A DNA stretch of 64,000 nt. Source: Harmonia axyridis. Taxonomy: Eukaryota > Arthropoda > Insecta > Coleoptera > Coccinellidae. Made by a program: the position numbers and the translations under genes. The stretch is taken from the NCBI RefSeq assembly GCF_914767665.1, contig NC_059502.1:9300001-9364000 (forward strand), given 5' to 3'. The notes beneath the pieces were generated by a model. The model was not told where the DNA came from. It did not search any database and was given only the letters and a program-made list of their open reading frames with translations. Positions within the stretch are counted from its first letter, which is position 1; the number at the start of each line of letters is the position of its first letter. This document shows, piece by piece, positions 13,308-24,539 of this stretch.

Positions 13308-13385
13308 CAACTTGATTGTTTATACTTCCAAGTTACGTCACTGACGCAACTTGATTGTTTATACTTCCAAGTTACGTCACTGACG
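13308..13385. repeat. Perfect 39-bp tandem duplication
   Basis: Two identical adjacent 39-base units, 13308-13346 and 13347-13385, starting CAACTTGATTG and ending TTACGTCACTGACG. Each unit carries TTACGTCA, which resembles a CREB/ATF half-palindrome. Identity is complete, so the duplication is recent or kept. Confidence 0.9.
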
Positions 13386-14306
13386 CGTAAAATATAATTT
13401 GGCGGCTTCTTTGAATTTCTCAATTTTAATTGCCAGATAGAGTAATATTTATGCGAACTGACAATATGCTATTCTTACAAACGTGCTCAATAATCATCAC
13501 CGAATAATTTGAGATGAGTTGAAAAAACTGAAAAAAAGGCAAATATTCCTCTTAATAAATGTTGAAAAAAATATGGAATATTTTAGTTCTAAATTTGGAT
13601 TAAAACGTAATGAATGACCTTAAACGGTAATTTGCCGTTCAACGTTTTTCGATTATGTTTTCGTGATATCCTTCATACATTGTGAAAACGAAAATAAAGA
13701 GTGACAAGCATAGGAGCAATAGACAATTAACAATTAACCTCCTAATCATTGAAATATTCCAAAGTGAATTTGCTTCAATAACACAATCCATAAAATCCGG
13801 TAATAAATTAGATTACAATGGACTAAAACAATGGAGCAACGACGATTTTCAATGAAATATTCATGTTTGATTTTTTCAGTTTATGCAGTTTTCATGAGTG
13901 TATTCTTGGGTGTAGACAGGGATTATTCATGTTGAACAATGCTACAGAAAAAAAGGACATTGTCATTGATTTTGGTTAATTATTTTCAATACCTAATATA
14001 TTTAGCGCCGTTCGACTTCCCTCTGAAGTTTTCACAGTTTATGTTTTGAATGTATGGAATACAAAAATTCGTGTCTGTCAGTATGTTTGTACGCACATCC
14101 TTTACTTCTAACTTCTAAGTACAATTTATATCTGATTCTAATGGAATTTGGTATTAGTTTCCTGTTGAATCTTGTTGAATTTCTCTCAGTCTTTGCAAAT
14201 GCGCTCTGATCTTGATAACACGCTGTTGAAGCCTATTTATTTCCGTGATTGAATGGAATAACCTATTGAACACCAATTTCAGTAATAAAAAACCTACACA
14301 AATATC
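13386..14306. other. Non-coding, AT-rich
   Basis: No gene or recognised repeat was found in this stretch. Confidence 0.4.
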
Positions 14307-14895
14307 TACAGGGTGATCCAGATTTTAGTTCAATAACTTTGGCGTCGGACAGAACAACTTTCTTCATGAAAAAATCATATATCCTAGATACAGGGTGTTG
14401 ATGTTTGAAAAAAAAACAGTTTTTCAGTTATAATTGTACTACATTTATTGTTTTATTTTCATTCTCTTTTTGGGTATTGAAGACAATGTAATGTTTCGAA
14501 TAAGGTAATATCTCCTGCCTCAATGATCCAGTGGCGTGGTTATATTATATATTATTATTTTATTTTTGAGTGAAACTCTGTTGATTTCAGAAATGGAATA
14601 ATTTTCTCGGAAAAAAGAAAGTAGCTTAGATCTTCACTTGAAAGAAGATTATCGCACCCCTATATCTACGCTTCTGGATAATTTTGGCAGGAGACACTTA
14701 ATTCGAATCATTACATTATCAGACTTCAATACTTGAAAATGAAAACAATGAATATAATAATACTAGAGTAAACGATTCTTTTCAAACTCTAACACCTTGT
14801 ATTTCGAAAACTAAGCTTGTTAGGATATATGTTTATATGAACTTTTCTTCATGAAAAAAGTTGTTCTACGCGACGCCAAAGGCCTATTATTGTGG
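14307..14895. mobile_element. ~590-bp MITE, decayed inverted ends
   Basis: The left part (TACAGGGTGATCC, then AACTTTGGCGTCGGACAGAA, then CTTCATGAAAAAA and ACAGGGTGTT) is mirrored at 14765-14880 (AACACCTTGTAT, TTTCTTCATGAAAAAAG, TTCTACGCGACGCCAAAG). The arms are interrupted by small gaps and the extreme right end has diverged. No transposase is seen. Confidence 0.6.
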
Positions 14896-14939
14896 GTTAT
14901 ACGTATACTTATCTTCCCCACCATTTCGACAAAACAAAA

Positions 14940-15540
14940 AGTAATATTATTCACCCATCATCAAAAAATCCAGGCTTCCCTACCCCCTCCACCCCTTACG
15001 CACCCCATCCCCTAAAACGCAAACCAAGCGGATGAATTCAATTACGACGCCTTGCGTGCAGTAAATATCAACGTTGTCGCGATAGAACGAAAACTGTATC
15101 GTTTTCCAAATCCGCACATTACCCCTCGCTCAGAGAGGGGGTTGGGACGGCGAAAATTCAGCCCTGAAAACGCTCTTCCCCCAGCCGACCTATCGTTAAA
15201 GCTCCGCATTATCTACCCCCGAACATCTTACCCAACTAGACGACGAGAGCACGTGAAATTATCTCAAATTACGTTAACGTGTTTTTCAGGAGCCGCCAGG
15301 CGAGAATGAGCCTTATGCAAGGGGGCCATAAGGGTGGGATCGGTCCGTCGGACTCCGTTCAGTCGGTAGAGTATACCGTGATACTCACCGGGCCGGTAAT
15401 AACCGTATTATTTATTTACCCAGGGGGTTGTGCACTCGAGCGATGCCTTATTCGTTCGCCATTATTAAAAATAAATCTGCTTCGAGGGTTCTGTCTCTCT
15501 CTTTGATGCCAGGCTACGTTGTATCGACGCTGATGTTGCC
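14940..15540. other. GC-richer non-coding block (candidate regulatory)
   Basis: About 600 bases much less AT-rich than the neighbours, with C-rich runs at 14975-15015 and several CG words. Two overlapping frames (15052-15309 and 15279-15506) have no recognisable motif and look like by-products of the composition. It lies about 1.7 kb 5' of the first visible mirr exon. Confidence 0.4.
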
Positions 15541-15689
15541 GAATATTAATTCATTTGGGAACTTTGCGGTGTAGCTTTTACGGTTGTTTTTTACGATTTT
15601 TTAACGTTTTTGAAATGGATATGGCTGTTTTCGAGAATCTTTAGATCTCATATTGACGTTTTGTAATGTATAGGACACAAAAATCCATT

Positions 15690-16690
15690 CGGTGTACAAC
15701 TTCGCTTCCGCCGTTTTGCAATAGCTGGCTGGATATATAAAATATATACATAATAAAAGGTATTTGTGAACATAATGTCATCGAAATATCAGTCGATTTG
15801 TGTCTGTCATAAAGTTATTCTCGATCGAACATGTCATCTTACGAGCAAAATTCTCGTCATTTGCGGGAGGTTTTAATTTTCTGTTTTCATATGAAGAAAT
15901 CTGCGGCTGATGCTCATCGAATGCTATCAAGTAAATGAGGCAGCTGTTAGTAAAAGAAAGAGCCGTGAGTGGTTTCAACGCTTCAAGAACGGTGATTTTG
16001 TCGTCGAAGACCAGCATGGCGGTAGAAGAAAGAAGGTTTTCGAAGATGCGGAATTGGAAGCATTAATTGATCATGACTCGTGTCAAACGCAACAAGAATT
16101 GGTAGAATCATAGGGTCTGACGCAACAAGTCATTTCAAAAAGCCAGAAAGTCATGGGAATGATTCAGAAACAAGAAAATTGGGTGCCGTACGAGTTGACG
16201 GCGTTCGTTTGCTTGTGAACAGCTGCTTGCAGAGCAAAGGCAGAAGAGATTTCTGCATCACATTGTGACTGGAGACGAAAAATGGGTCCATTACGATATT
16301 CCCAAGCGCTGAAAATCATTGGGATATCCCGGCCATGCTTCTACGTCGACGACCAAACCGAATATTCACGGTTCCACAGTCATGCTCAGTATTTGGTGGG
16401 ACCAGCTCGGCGTAGTGTATTATGAGTTGTTAAAACCCACTGAAACAATCACAGGCGATCGTTATCGAACGCAATCAACGCGTTTATGAAGACGTTAAAA
16501 ATTGGATCGAATCATTGATCGCTTCAAAAGATGACCAGTTTCTTCAACGCGGGATCCGTACGCTGCCCGAAAGATGGGAGAAAGTAGTGGCCAGCGATGG
16601 ACAATACTTTGTATTATAAATATATAACTAGTTTTCTACAATAAAGCCTGTAATTTCGGGAAAAAACGGCGGAGGCAAAGTTGTACGCCT
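15690..16690 (+). mobile_element. DD34D mariner, copy 2, both ends present
   Basis: The left terminal repeat (GGTGTACAACTTCGC, CCGCCGTTTTGCAAT) and right terminal repeat (AAAACGGCGG ... AAAGTTGTACGCCT) form an inverted pair of ~28 bases. The length is ~1.0 kb against ~1.28 kb for an intact mariner, so it is internally deleted. It lies about 580 bases 5' of the first visible mirr exon. Confidence 0.85.
15831..16618 (+). pseudogene. Mariner transposase pseudogene, copy 2
   Basis: The ATG at 15831 begins MSSYEQNSRHLREVL. A frameshift falls near 15925, after which REWFQRFKNGDFVVEDQHGG and FEDAELEALIDHDSC are readable. A stop at 16111-16113 follows QQELVES. Further on WVPYEL, then frame changes, then fragments of the YYELLKPTETITGD region and of the C-terminal ASKDDQFFQRGIR segment are present. 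The stretch with the second and third catalytic aspartates is deleted. Non-functional. Confidence 0.8.
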
Positions 16691-17019
16691 ATGTAATAAA
16701 AAAGAAACTATGAGAATATCTGCAAATAAAACAAAATTAATACTGTTCTGGATTTTATTATTAGTTAGAGTTTATTTGTGTTAGGTATATCATTAAAGTT
16801 CACTATAGTTGAAGTTCATTTTTATAGAATGCTAACAAAAACTGTGATGAGTCGGAAAAAAAGAAACATAATTACTTATCAAAAACAATAATATTTGAGG
16901 ATATGTCTAACAATCGAAATTCAGCTAGGTACATGATTACCTCACAATGAACCTAGATATACAAATATACAAGTAATAATAATGATAATATAAGATCGTC
17001 AATATCTCATCCTGTATAT
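16691..17019. other. Non-coding, AT-rich
   Basis: Between mariner copy 2 and the pyrimidine tract; nothing seen. Confidence 0.4.
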
Positions 17020-17265
17020 TTATCTTTCTAACTTTTTATCTTCTCCTTTTTTTAATCCTCACTTTTTCTCTTCATTTTCCTCCTTCTCACCTTCATATAT
17101 TCCTTTTCTATTTCCACTTTTTCATCCTCATCTATTCTTCCTCTCTATCACCTTTGCTTCCTTATCCTTCTTACACTTTTTCTTCACCTATCCCACAGTT
17201 ATATTAAAACAGTACCCAGATCTGTGGTCTCGCCTGTCACTAATGACATTTCTTCTTCTTCTTCC
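17020..17265 (+). repeat. ~245-base polypyrimidine tract before the first visible mirr exon
   Basis: The + strand is almost purely C/T for long stretches (for example the TTCTTCTTCTTCTTCC next to the acceptor, and earlier TTTCTCTTCATTTTCCTCC). It is far longer than a normal splice-acceptor tract and runs directly into the AG at 17266-17267. Confidence 0.7.
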
Positions 17266-17267
17266 AG

Positions 17268-17585
17268 AGTACAGTAGCTTCTGGTCCCAGCCAGTCGTCG
17301 TCACCCTCCTCCAGCATGGCGGTCACCACTTCAGCACCGGCGGCAGGCACGCCGCCGTCTTCCGGTCAGAGGTGTTGCGATACCGGAAGACCCCTCTTCA
17401 CCGACCCGATCACCGGTCAAAGTGTGTGTTCATGTCAATATGAACTTTCAGGTTATCAGAGATTGGCGAGCGCAGGCGTTCCCGGTCTGTCGGCCCTCTC
17501 GATGTACAGTGTGCCCTATCCTGACGGAATGGCCGCCTATTTTCCCGCCCTTGGAGCCGACCAGGCGCCCTTCTACACGTCACCG
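17268..17585 (+). CDS. mirr: mirror, first visible coding exon (N-terminal region)
   Basis: The exon opens after CTTCCAG with STVASGPSQSSSP and ends in a GTAAGT donor, phase 0. It encodes a Ser/Ala-rich start, then the motif RCCDTGRPLFTDPITGQ followed by SVCSCQYE, and later GADQAPFYTSP. The motif is the conserved Cys-containing N-terminal block of mirror/Irx proteins, found well upstream of the homeodomain. Two starts are possible. The frame may continue from an upstream exon (phase 0), or translation may start at the ATG at 17316, which has a good context (AGCATGG) and in-frame stops at 17241-17246 in the intron or leader side. Residue numbers in other mirr entries count from that ATG. The mirror assignment over araucan/caupolican rests on this motif and on the linker in the next exon. 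Confidence 0.88.
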
Positions 17586-17689
17586 GTAAGTCGATCGATT
17601 GATTCTATGCGTTTCGGTCGTTTCCGGTTGCTTCAAATGACAGGAAATGAGATTTTTGGGGTCTTACAGCTATCGCGACATGAAAATGC

Positions 17690-17772
17690 GGTAGTTTGTG
17701 ACTTAACTGTCAAATGTCATGACGTGTCGACTGTCAGTTGTCATGAATTGTCAACTGTCAAATGTCATATGC
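17690..17772. promoter_or_regulatory. Cluster of TGTCA (TALE half-site) repeats in first large intron
   Basis: Seven copies of TGTCA fall between 17708 and 17767, several as TGTCAAATGTCA, all on the same strand. TGTCA/TGACA is the core bound by TALE homeodomain proteins such as Meis/Homothorax and TGIF. The cluster begins about 120 bases after the donor site. It may equally be a small degenerate minisatellite. Binding is inference. Confidence 0.4.
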
Positions 17773-18847
17773 CAAAATATGTGCATATTTGAGTAGGGTG
17801 GCTTTTACGAAAACTTGGAATACTTAGATAAAGCTGTATATGAACTATTTCATCCACTAAGAACGCACTTCTTATGTTCCATAGTGAATCAAAGTTTCAC
17901 TCAGAAAACAAACTTCAGCGCGCGATACACAGCTATTGCTACTATTGAATTTATGATAGCAATATTGAAAACTCAACCGCCATAGCTTCGTGAATTTACA
18001 TACTCGAGAAGACGAAAGAAATATAATATGTTATGGGACATATTATGTACTTTCTCATCCTGTATAATCAATATTTGCAACTCTTTGAAGATAAAATTCA
18101 AGGTTCTACAATTAATGAATAGTTAATTAGAATAGATTTTCGAATTCAAAGGAAACTACGAAATTGCAATACATATGGAATATCATAATAGAAAATTCAT
18201 TGTGATAACCAATCGCGAATCACTTGTAGAATGGCATATTTTACGACACATTTTAACTGCGCTCGAAAATGCAAACAGTAATGCGACTTCGGAATAATAC
18301 ACGATTTTAATATCAATAAAACTTGTTCACAATATCGGCCGTGCCATTTCAATATCGATATGAGTGATATAAAACTCGAAAATAGTTTAATCCTGAATTT
18401 TATCGATATAAATTCACAATCGACAAAACGCAAATGGAACGAAATAATAAAATGAGTCGAATTAAATCGAAAATATCAATTTACGATTCGCGTGTTGATG
18501 TTGATGGAAATGAATATGTTCCATTTAGATGACAGGCCATACTCCTCCATTTCGGTGAATTCTGATGAACTTGTTAAATGAAACTAGGGGATTTGGATTG
18601 ATATACTGTATAATTTTCGACCATTAGAAGGTATGAATGTGCTCTATTGGATTATAGGGGTATAAAATGGACATCGAAATGAGGATATCGTGTATAATAT
18701 ACGTTGAGGGATCAACGGACATTCACAAAACTAGTAGTGATGATAATTTCGACCACATTCCAAATCTATACAAATAAAAAAAAATGCATACTATTAAAAT
18801 AATAAGGCTGCTAAGTTTGTTCAAAATCAATTGCATCAGAGCATCTG
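17773..18847. other. Intron, non-coding
   Basis: No gene or named repeat. Bases 18300-18480 hold several ATCGATA/TATCGAT words (near 18352-18365 and 18400-18410), the form of DREF/BEAF-type sites; this could be chance in AT-rich DNA. Confidence 0.35.
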
Positions 18848-19433
18848 TCAACAGTAATAAACATAGATAGAAGGAGTATACGCAATTTTTACATGTCCAC
18901 AACATGGTTAACAATGTTGTCAGATTTTGATATATTTTCAAATCCACAATTTTACTCTATCGTTATGAATGTATAATATATTGAATGAAATATATTTATT
19001 TGAGTGATTCTAAATTAAATAGGCAAATTTGAATATTTGGAATCCGATATTTTTCCTTATTGTCGAATTTACAATAAGCAGAATATTTATTATTTTCTGT
19101 ATCTACCTGCTGAGATCCAAGGTTTGGCAACTTTTGCTCTCCTAGTGGTGGTTTCATGTCGTTTGGCGCGCTTGAAGTTTGTTTTCTGAATTTCTGATAT
19201 ATTTAGGTATTTATTTCAATATATTTTGAGTTAATATGAAACGTTGAGTCACTATGGGACATAAGAAGTGCGTTCTTTGTGAAGAAATTCGCGAATTGAT
19301 TGAAATATCGTATCACTGATATGTTTTCATTTCCGCGCGCTTCATGTTAAATTTGATAGTTCATGTTAGGGACAAAATTTCCTTACTGAAAATGACATAA
19401 ATGCTCCCTCTATCTATGTTTATTACTCTGAGG
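18848..19433 (+). mobile_element. P-element-like MITE, copy 1
   Basis: A ~586-bp element with inverted ends built on AGTAATAAACATAGATAGA (left) and TCTATCTATGTTTATTACTCT (right; GAG at the extreme end). It shares its whole interior with 25163-25751 and 63268-63857. Near 19253 an ATG starts GHKKCVLCGE, a short Cys-X2-Cys peptide, before breaking. No clean target duplication is visible here. Confidence 0.75.
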
Positions 19434-20439
19434 GTTTTTATCAGCGATAAAAATATGCAAATTTTTCATGTCAATAAGAAAATAATAAAATCAAATTGGC
19501 ATTTTAGTATCAATTGTATGAACCACAATGGAAAGTATTGATAACCTCGTAGCCGAAAATAAAGATGTATACTTTCAAGTAAAAATGTGTGTTGAGTAGG
19601 ATTAGAATAAAATTTTGCATCTAACATAACGTTACACATTGACAGTTCAGTTGTATACGTACTTTTCTACACCAAATCCATTGGTGTCATTCCCCAGCTT
19701 GTCTGACTATGCATAAACCGATGTTCACATGTACTACAGCGGCCTCCCATCCAGATACTGACCCCGCTAAACGCTGGCTAGTGCTAACTAACCAAGACAT
19801 CAATTTAATTAAATCCAGATTCAAATCGCGAAGCGAAGGACCAACAACAATCCACAACTCGATATCTCCTCCTAGAAGGCAATCACACGTCGTGTTGATC
19901 ATATCCAAAGAATAATACCCGGAACAAACAGAACAGTTCTCCAACAAACGCTGTCAGGAGCATTGTTGGCCAACAAGCGTCCAATGATTAATATAATAAT
20001 CTGTAATGAAGTTATACGGACACGTCCCAGCGCTGATTTATTACAAAACGAATTTTTTATTCGGTTGAAACCCTGGGTGTGCACGAATCTTGTTAATCCC
20101 ACGTACAATGGGCAACATTGAGAGGTGCTGGTGGTTTATAATGCTCGAAATTAAATTTTAAATGTCATGTTTAGTCGGGATCGAAGCAGGCTACTAACTA
20201 ACCTCAACGTGTCCTCTATGGAATTTCATTAGGGGGGAGGAATATTGGTCATAGAGTTGTTGATTACAGACAGTCTGGACTAATAAGGTGTATTCAGGGC
20301 TTAATCAGAAGTGAGTCGAGTTGTTGGTGCCATGACTATGGTTTTTGCGATTTGGTTATGATGAACAGAGTCAAAGGTTTTCCAGTCAGAGGTTTCCTTT
20401 CGATATTTAATAAAAAACCAGTGTATTTCAAAATAAATT
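19434..20439. other. Intron, non-coding; contains a 5S-like fragment
   Basis: Apart from the 5S-like piece at 19740-19795 no feature is supported. Frames in 19687-20108 on both strands are short and overlapping, and I do not recognise them. Confidence 0.35.
19740..19795 (-). repeat. 5S rRNA-like fragment 1
   Basis: On the minus strand GGTCAGTATCTGGATGGGAG is followed by GCCGC, which matches the 5S rRNA 3' part with the internal promoter box C (GGTTAGTACTTGGATGGGTGACCGCC). It is preceded by a GTTAGCA...AGCG segment resembling the adjoining 5S region. It is a pseudogene or a 5S-derived SINE head. Confidence 0.5.
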
Positions 20440-20665
20440 AATAGATATTTATTTCATTGTGAAGAAGAAGGTATGCCATCACCATCACTATATCAACCAA
20501 ATGGGTGTCACAGCTACGGTTGCAACAGCATATTTCTTTCAATTCGCACATTTGCTGTTGTAAGTCCTTGAATACTTCACAAATTCCTTCTTTAAGGTCT
20601 TGAATCGATTGTAATGCATTACCATAGACCTTATCTTTTACCTGGCCCCAAAAAACTAGTTTTTA
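20440..20665 (-). pseudogene. Tc1/mariner transposase C-terminal relic
   Basis: The minus-strand peptide LVFWGQVKDKVYGNALQSIQ, then DLKEGICEVFKDLQQQM, resembles the end of mariner-type transposases (FFLWG-LKDKVY...I-DLK--I--EI--I). It then drifts to a degraded tail. The aspartates lie upstream of the readable part. No terminal repeats were seen. Confidence 0.5.
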
Positions 20666-22658
20666 CTTGTCAATTGTCAAAGGATAACAGCTTCGAAAGT
20701 GACAGCTGTCCAGATAGTGGGCTATTGAAAATGAAAACTCTCGTGGAAAACCCTTTATTATTGGATCCAGGTCGATCATGTAGAGGATATATTCTTTGGT
20801 GTCTGGATTGTCATGAAACTTCGTATATTTTTCTTTTTTTGTAATAATAATTTTTTTCTTCTTGGTTCATTTCTGTTGTATTCAAATTTTTCGAATATGC
20901 CTTTTAAAGTGTTCAAGGAGAGCAACAATCTATCTAAGTATTGTGAACTACAACAGAAAATTGAGTTTTTTCGTCTATGTCCACCATTTGTAATGGAAAA
21001 ATACACAACTAATTGAAGAGAAGATACATTCCTGTACTTTTTTCGATATTCGATGTCATTTTAACTCATTCTTATCGCTTTAATTAACATTGTTTGCAGG
21101 AAAAAGGTGGAATAAGTCACAATAATTGCACTTGTAGATTTGCCGAGAAATATTCCAAAAAAATTATCTGACCGCCGGCTGTTGCTTTTTGTACTATCGA
21201 AGGTCAACTTAACTTGCACTAACGTTGTTCAATTTGTATTGGAATAATCGACGTTTCGAACTTTGCTTCACAGTCGATTTTGAATAATCATCAACTTCAA
21301 TCAAGTTTTGAACTGCGAAAATATCAGGAGAGTTCGGAATTTTTGAATGGAGAGATTTTAGAATCTGTTTTTTGTCAAATTGACCCCAGATATTTAGAGA
21401 GAATAACCCTGGCAAAATAAGCCTTCGAAGGAATGCGTTTTGAATCTACCTTCATCAAGCCATAAAAAAGGCTACCATCCTGTGTTGAATCAACCTTTAT
21501 CGAGTCATTTCATTGGCATTTTCAAGCTGTACTACAAGCTATAGATACTTTGGATAAACTTAGTAATTAGCAATCAATTTTCAAAATGCCAATAATTGTT
21601 CTTCCGCTATAAATATTATGATATAAATAATACCATTTTCTTTCATTATTTCTTAGTTTTATGTATACTTCTTTGTTTTAAATTCGAAAAAAATCATTGG
21701 ATAAATTATCCTTTGAATGACTTTTCCGCAGGCACAAGCTTATTCTAACACGCGTATTTTTACTATTCGAATCCGTTAATACTTGTTTTTTTGAAGCCGT
21801 AAGCGCATCTACTATGAGGCCGGTTTCACACGTTCCTCAAAGCCACACAAAGATCGTTGGCGGCCGTCGGAGTTCAGATCGTAAATCAATGGGAACTAGG
21901 CCTACGATTGTTTTGGTAAACATGTCAGCGAAACAATAATCGTACGCTGTATTATTTCAATGTTTTCATATTATGCATGATGTACGTACTGCCATCAACC
22001 TTGATCTCTTCAAGTTCGAGACGTTGCTGAGGTGACGAGTAGAGCGCAAATTGTGTCTACGATGTTCGCAAAAAAAAAATGATGAATCACGAGAATAATT
22101 ATTAATAGTGGTGATTTTGAATGGGTATTGAATTGTTGACAAGTTGCGTCGCCGGAAATGGTTTCTATTCATTGTCTAGCAATTTTACACGATAGTTCTG
22201 GAAAGGGAGACTTTCTTTACAATGTTTGTAGTTCTCAATCGAAAAAAAAATTAACATATACGTACCAAAGGAACAAGCAAACGTTAACCAGTTAGAAATT
22301 CGACTCATTGCGATACCATAATTGATTTTCATGTTGTAATAATTACAAATATAATTGCAATGTATTACCTTTACATTTCTGAACAAATTTACATAATATT
22401 TACTATCCATTGAGAACTAAAAATTAAATTGAAGTCACTCATGTGACTCCTAAATGATGAAATCCTACGATTTAATATCAAAATGATTTGAGGAAAATAT
22501 CTTACCTCCTCTATAATCTATGAAAAATTGAATACATTTAAAAAACTTTTGGTGCCCACTTGTGTCATCTATTTCTAAGTAAACTGAACTACAATATCCT
22601 ATCCACTCATCTTCTTCTCATTGTGACTGAATCTAAAGAACCGTCTGACCACTACGAG
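20666..22658. other. Intron, non-coding
   Basis: About 2 kb with no supported gene. Several short frames occur on both strands (20776-21016, 21209-21415, 21966-22410) without recognisable motifs. Confidence 0.35.
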
Positions 22659-22666
22659 TTCAGCAC

Positions 22667-23491
22667 TAGGGATTCATCAAGCCAAATAGCTTGACACTTT
22701 AAACAACTACTTGACTTGAAAATCAAGCAGTGAAAAATTACGTACTTGAGCTTGACTTGACATTATTTTAGATATTTAAGCTTGGTTTGATATCAAGCTA
22801 CTTGATATTACTTGAGCTTGATATGCACTTTTCGACTGAATAAGGGGATTCCTCGAGTGCCGAGAGACTGAAGCATTCGTCAGTATGACTTTATTAGTAG
22901 TTTTCTCACATTTCTATGAAATTATTGGTAGATTTTGATAGTTTCAGAAATATCCTTCCAAACTTGGCAACATGGCCAAGGATTTTTCATCAACGTGAGC
23001 ATCTTCAGCTCCTGTTGAAAGACAACATTTCAGAACTGCTTTTTCAGTTACGAAAACCCGCAATAGGTTAAGCGACAAATTTATAAGACGCCTCATGTGT
23101 CTTAGATCATGGATGGATAATTATGAAATCAAACAAAGTCTGGAGGTTTCTCAATATCAAGAAACTTTATTTTTTATTATTTTTGATTTTGTTATGATTT
23201 CTAGTGATTTAATTCATGTTTCTATTTCGAAAAAGTTGATATTTTCGGTTCTTTCATACAATAACTTTATTAAGTAAAAGGTTTTTTGCAAGATTCCTTC
23301 TCATTTAATCATTTTTTTTATTAATTTGGCTCTACACTATTTTGAAACTGCTAAAAATCATGTCGCTTTATATGATTCAAGTTCTTGATGAATAAATACT
23401 TGACTTGAGATTGACAAGCAAGTACTTGACTTGAAATCACGTCAAGCTCAAGCCAAGTAGCTTGAAAATCAAGCCGAGCCGTGAATCCCTA
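22667..23491 (+). mobile_element. hAT derivative, copy A, with 8-bp target duplication
   Basis: The ends are TAGGGATTC and GAATCCCTA, flanked on both sides by TTCAGCAC (22659-22666 and 23492-23499). This is a perfect 8-bp duplication, diagnostic of hAT. The subterminal regions are packed with AAGTCAAG/CTTGACTT and CAAGTAGCTTG words. The interior keeps a decayed hAT C-terminal dimerisation segment (SSAPVERQHFRTAF ... RRLMCLRSWMDNYEIKQSLE) with one stop before it. The 825-bp length shows loss of most of the transposase. Confidence 0.9.
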
Positions 23492-23499
23492 TTCAGCAC

Positions 23500-24539
23500 T
23501 ATCGGAAGGTGAAGTATTATCATCAATGACATAGGCAGCTGTCATACTGCCTCGAAATTGTGATTGGATACTAAAGAATATGCAGTAACCCCCAAAACTT
23601 TACTCCTATTAGTCTTGTGTACTCGTTTCTCAACAGAAACTCAACATTATGTAGCTCTTTTTGAAGCCAATTGTGCTTAGCTAGACTGAATCCATATTCG
23701 TATGACATTAAGTCATTCCACTCTCAAAGAGCTATAGTGATTGTGTGCGTTTTTTTCAAATCATTGATTGAAAGTATGGTAGCAAAAAGGTCTCGTAGAG
23801 AAAATATAAATTTTTTAAGACGGTCATCTTGAAGCTCTGTTAACAGGTTGGTTTTCCTACACTTGACATTGCTTTGATTGAAGTTAATCTTTTTGTAACA
23901 TTCCTAATTCAGTTTCAGCAACTTCTTCTAGTGAAAAGGCTATTTGTATCGTGAATGATCTATCTAATCTTTCAATCCAATTCGACCTAATCTATTTCTC
24001 AACGTATCATCCCAATGAGCGATGACCACAGATCGACACGTAGGTTAGAACGCGTACAATTCGAAACACTGATCGATAGATGTCTATAAATACAGTAAGA
24101 ATTCAGAGACAAATGGGATGTTGTTTGGCAATTTGCGCACCCAGAGGACACAAGACAAGGCTAGTTGGCAAAGTAGGGACAACGCTTTGCCATTTGCTAA
24201 TCAACTGGATTATTGAACGGGAATGTAAGTTTCAGTAGGTTACACATGTTGAACAAGCCATTTCGGATAGTCTCTAGTCCGTACCATGTCGAATTAATAC
24301 TGTACAATAGTTTCTTGTTGGCGTTTCACTTTGTACGTTCCAATTTTGTCCGGTCCAAATCGTTTATCGAGTTTGTCGGCCAACTCTAAGCTCGTTCGTT
24401 ACGGGTTACGGCATACCTAGAATAATGATACAATATTATACTGCTTTATTTCTTTTTATATATAAGCATCATATGAATATTGATTAAACTTGTATAGATT
24501 TGTAAAAATAAGTGTCTTGCTCTCAGATCTTCTTTTTTT
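23500..24539. other. Intron, non-coding
   Basis: No gene or recognisable repeat. Bases 24000-24420 are less AT-rich than the surroundings. Confidence 0.35.

Noticed and set aside
15052..15506. Overlapping frames that might be a mirr 5' exon
   Set aside because: No Iroquois N-terminal pattern, and no donor site that would give phase 0 into 17268 was convincing.
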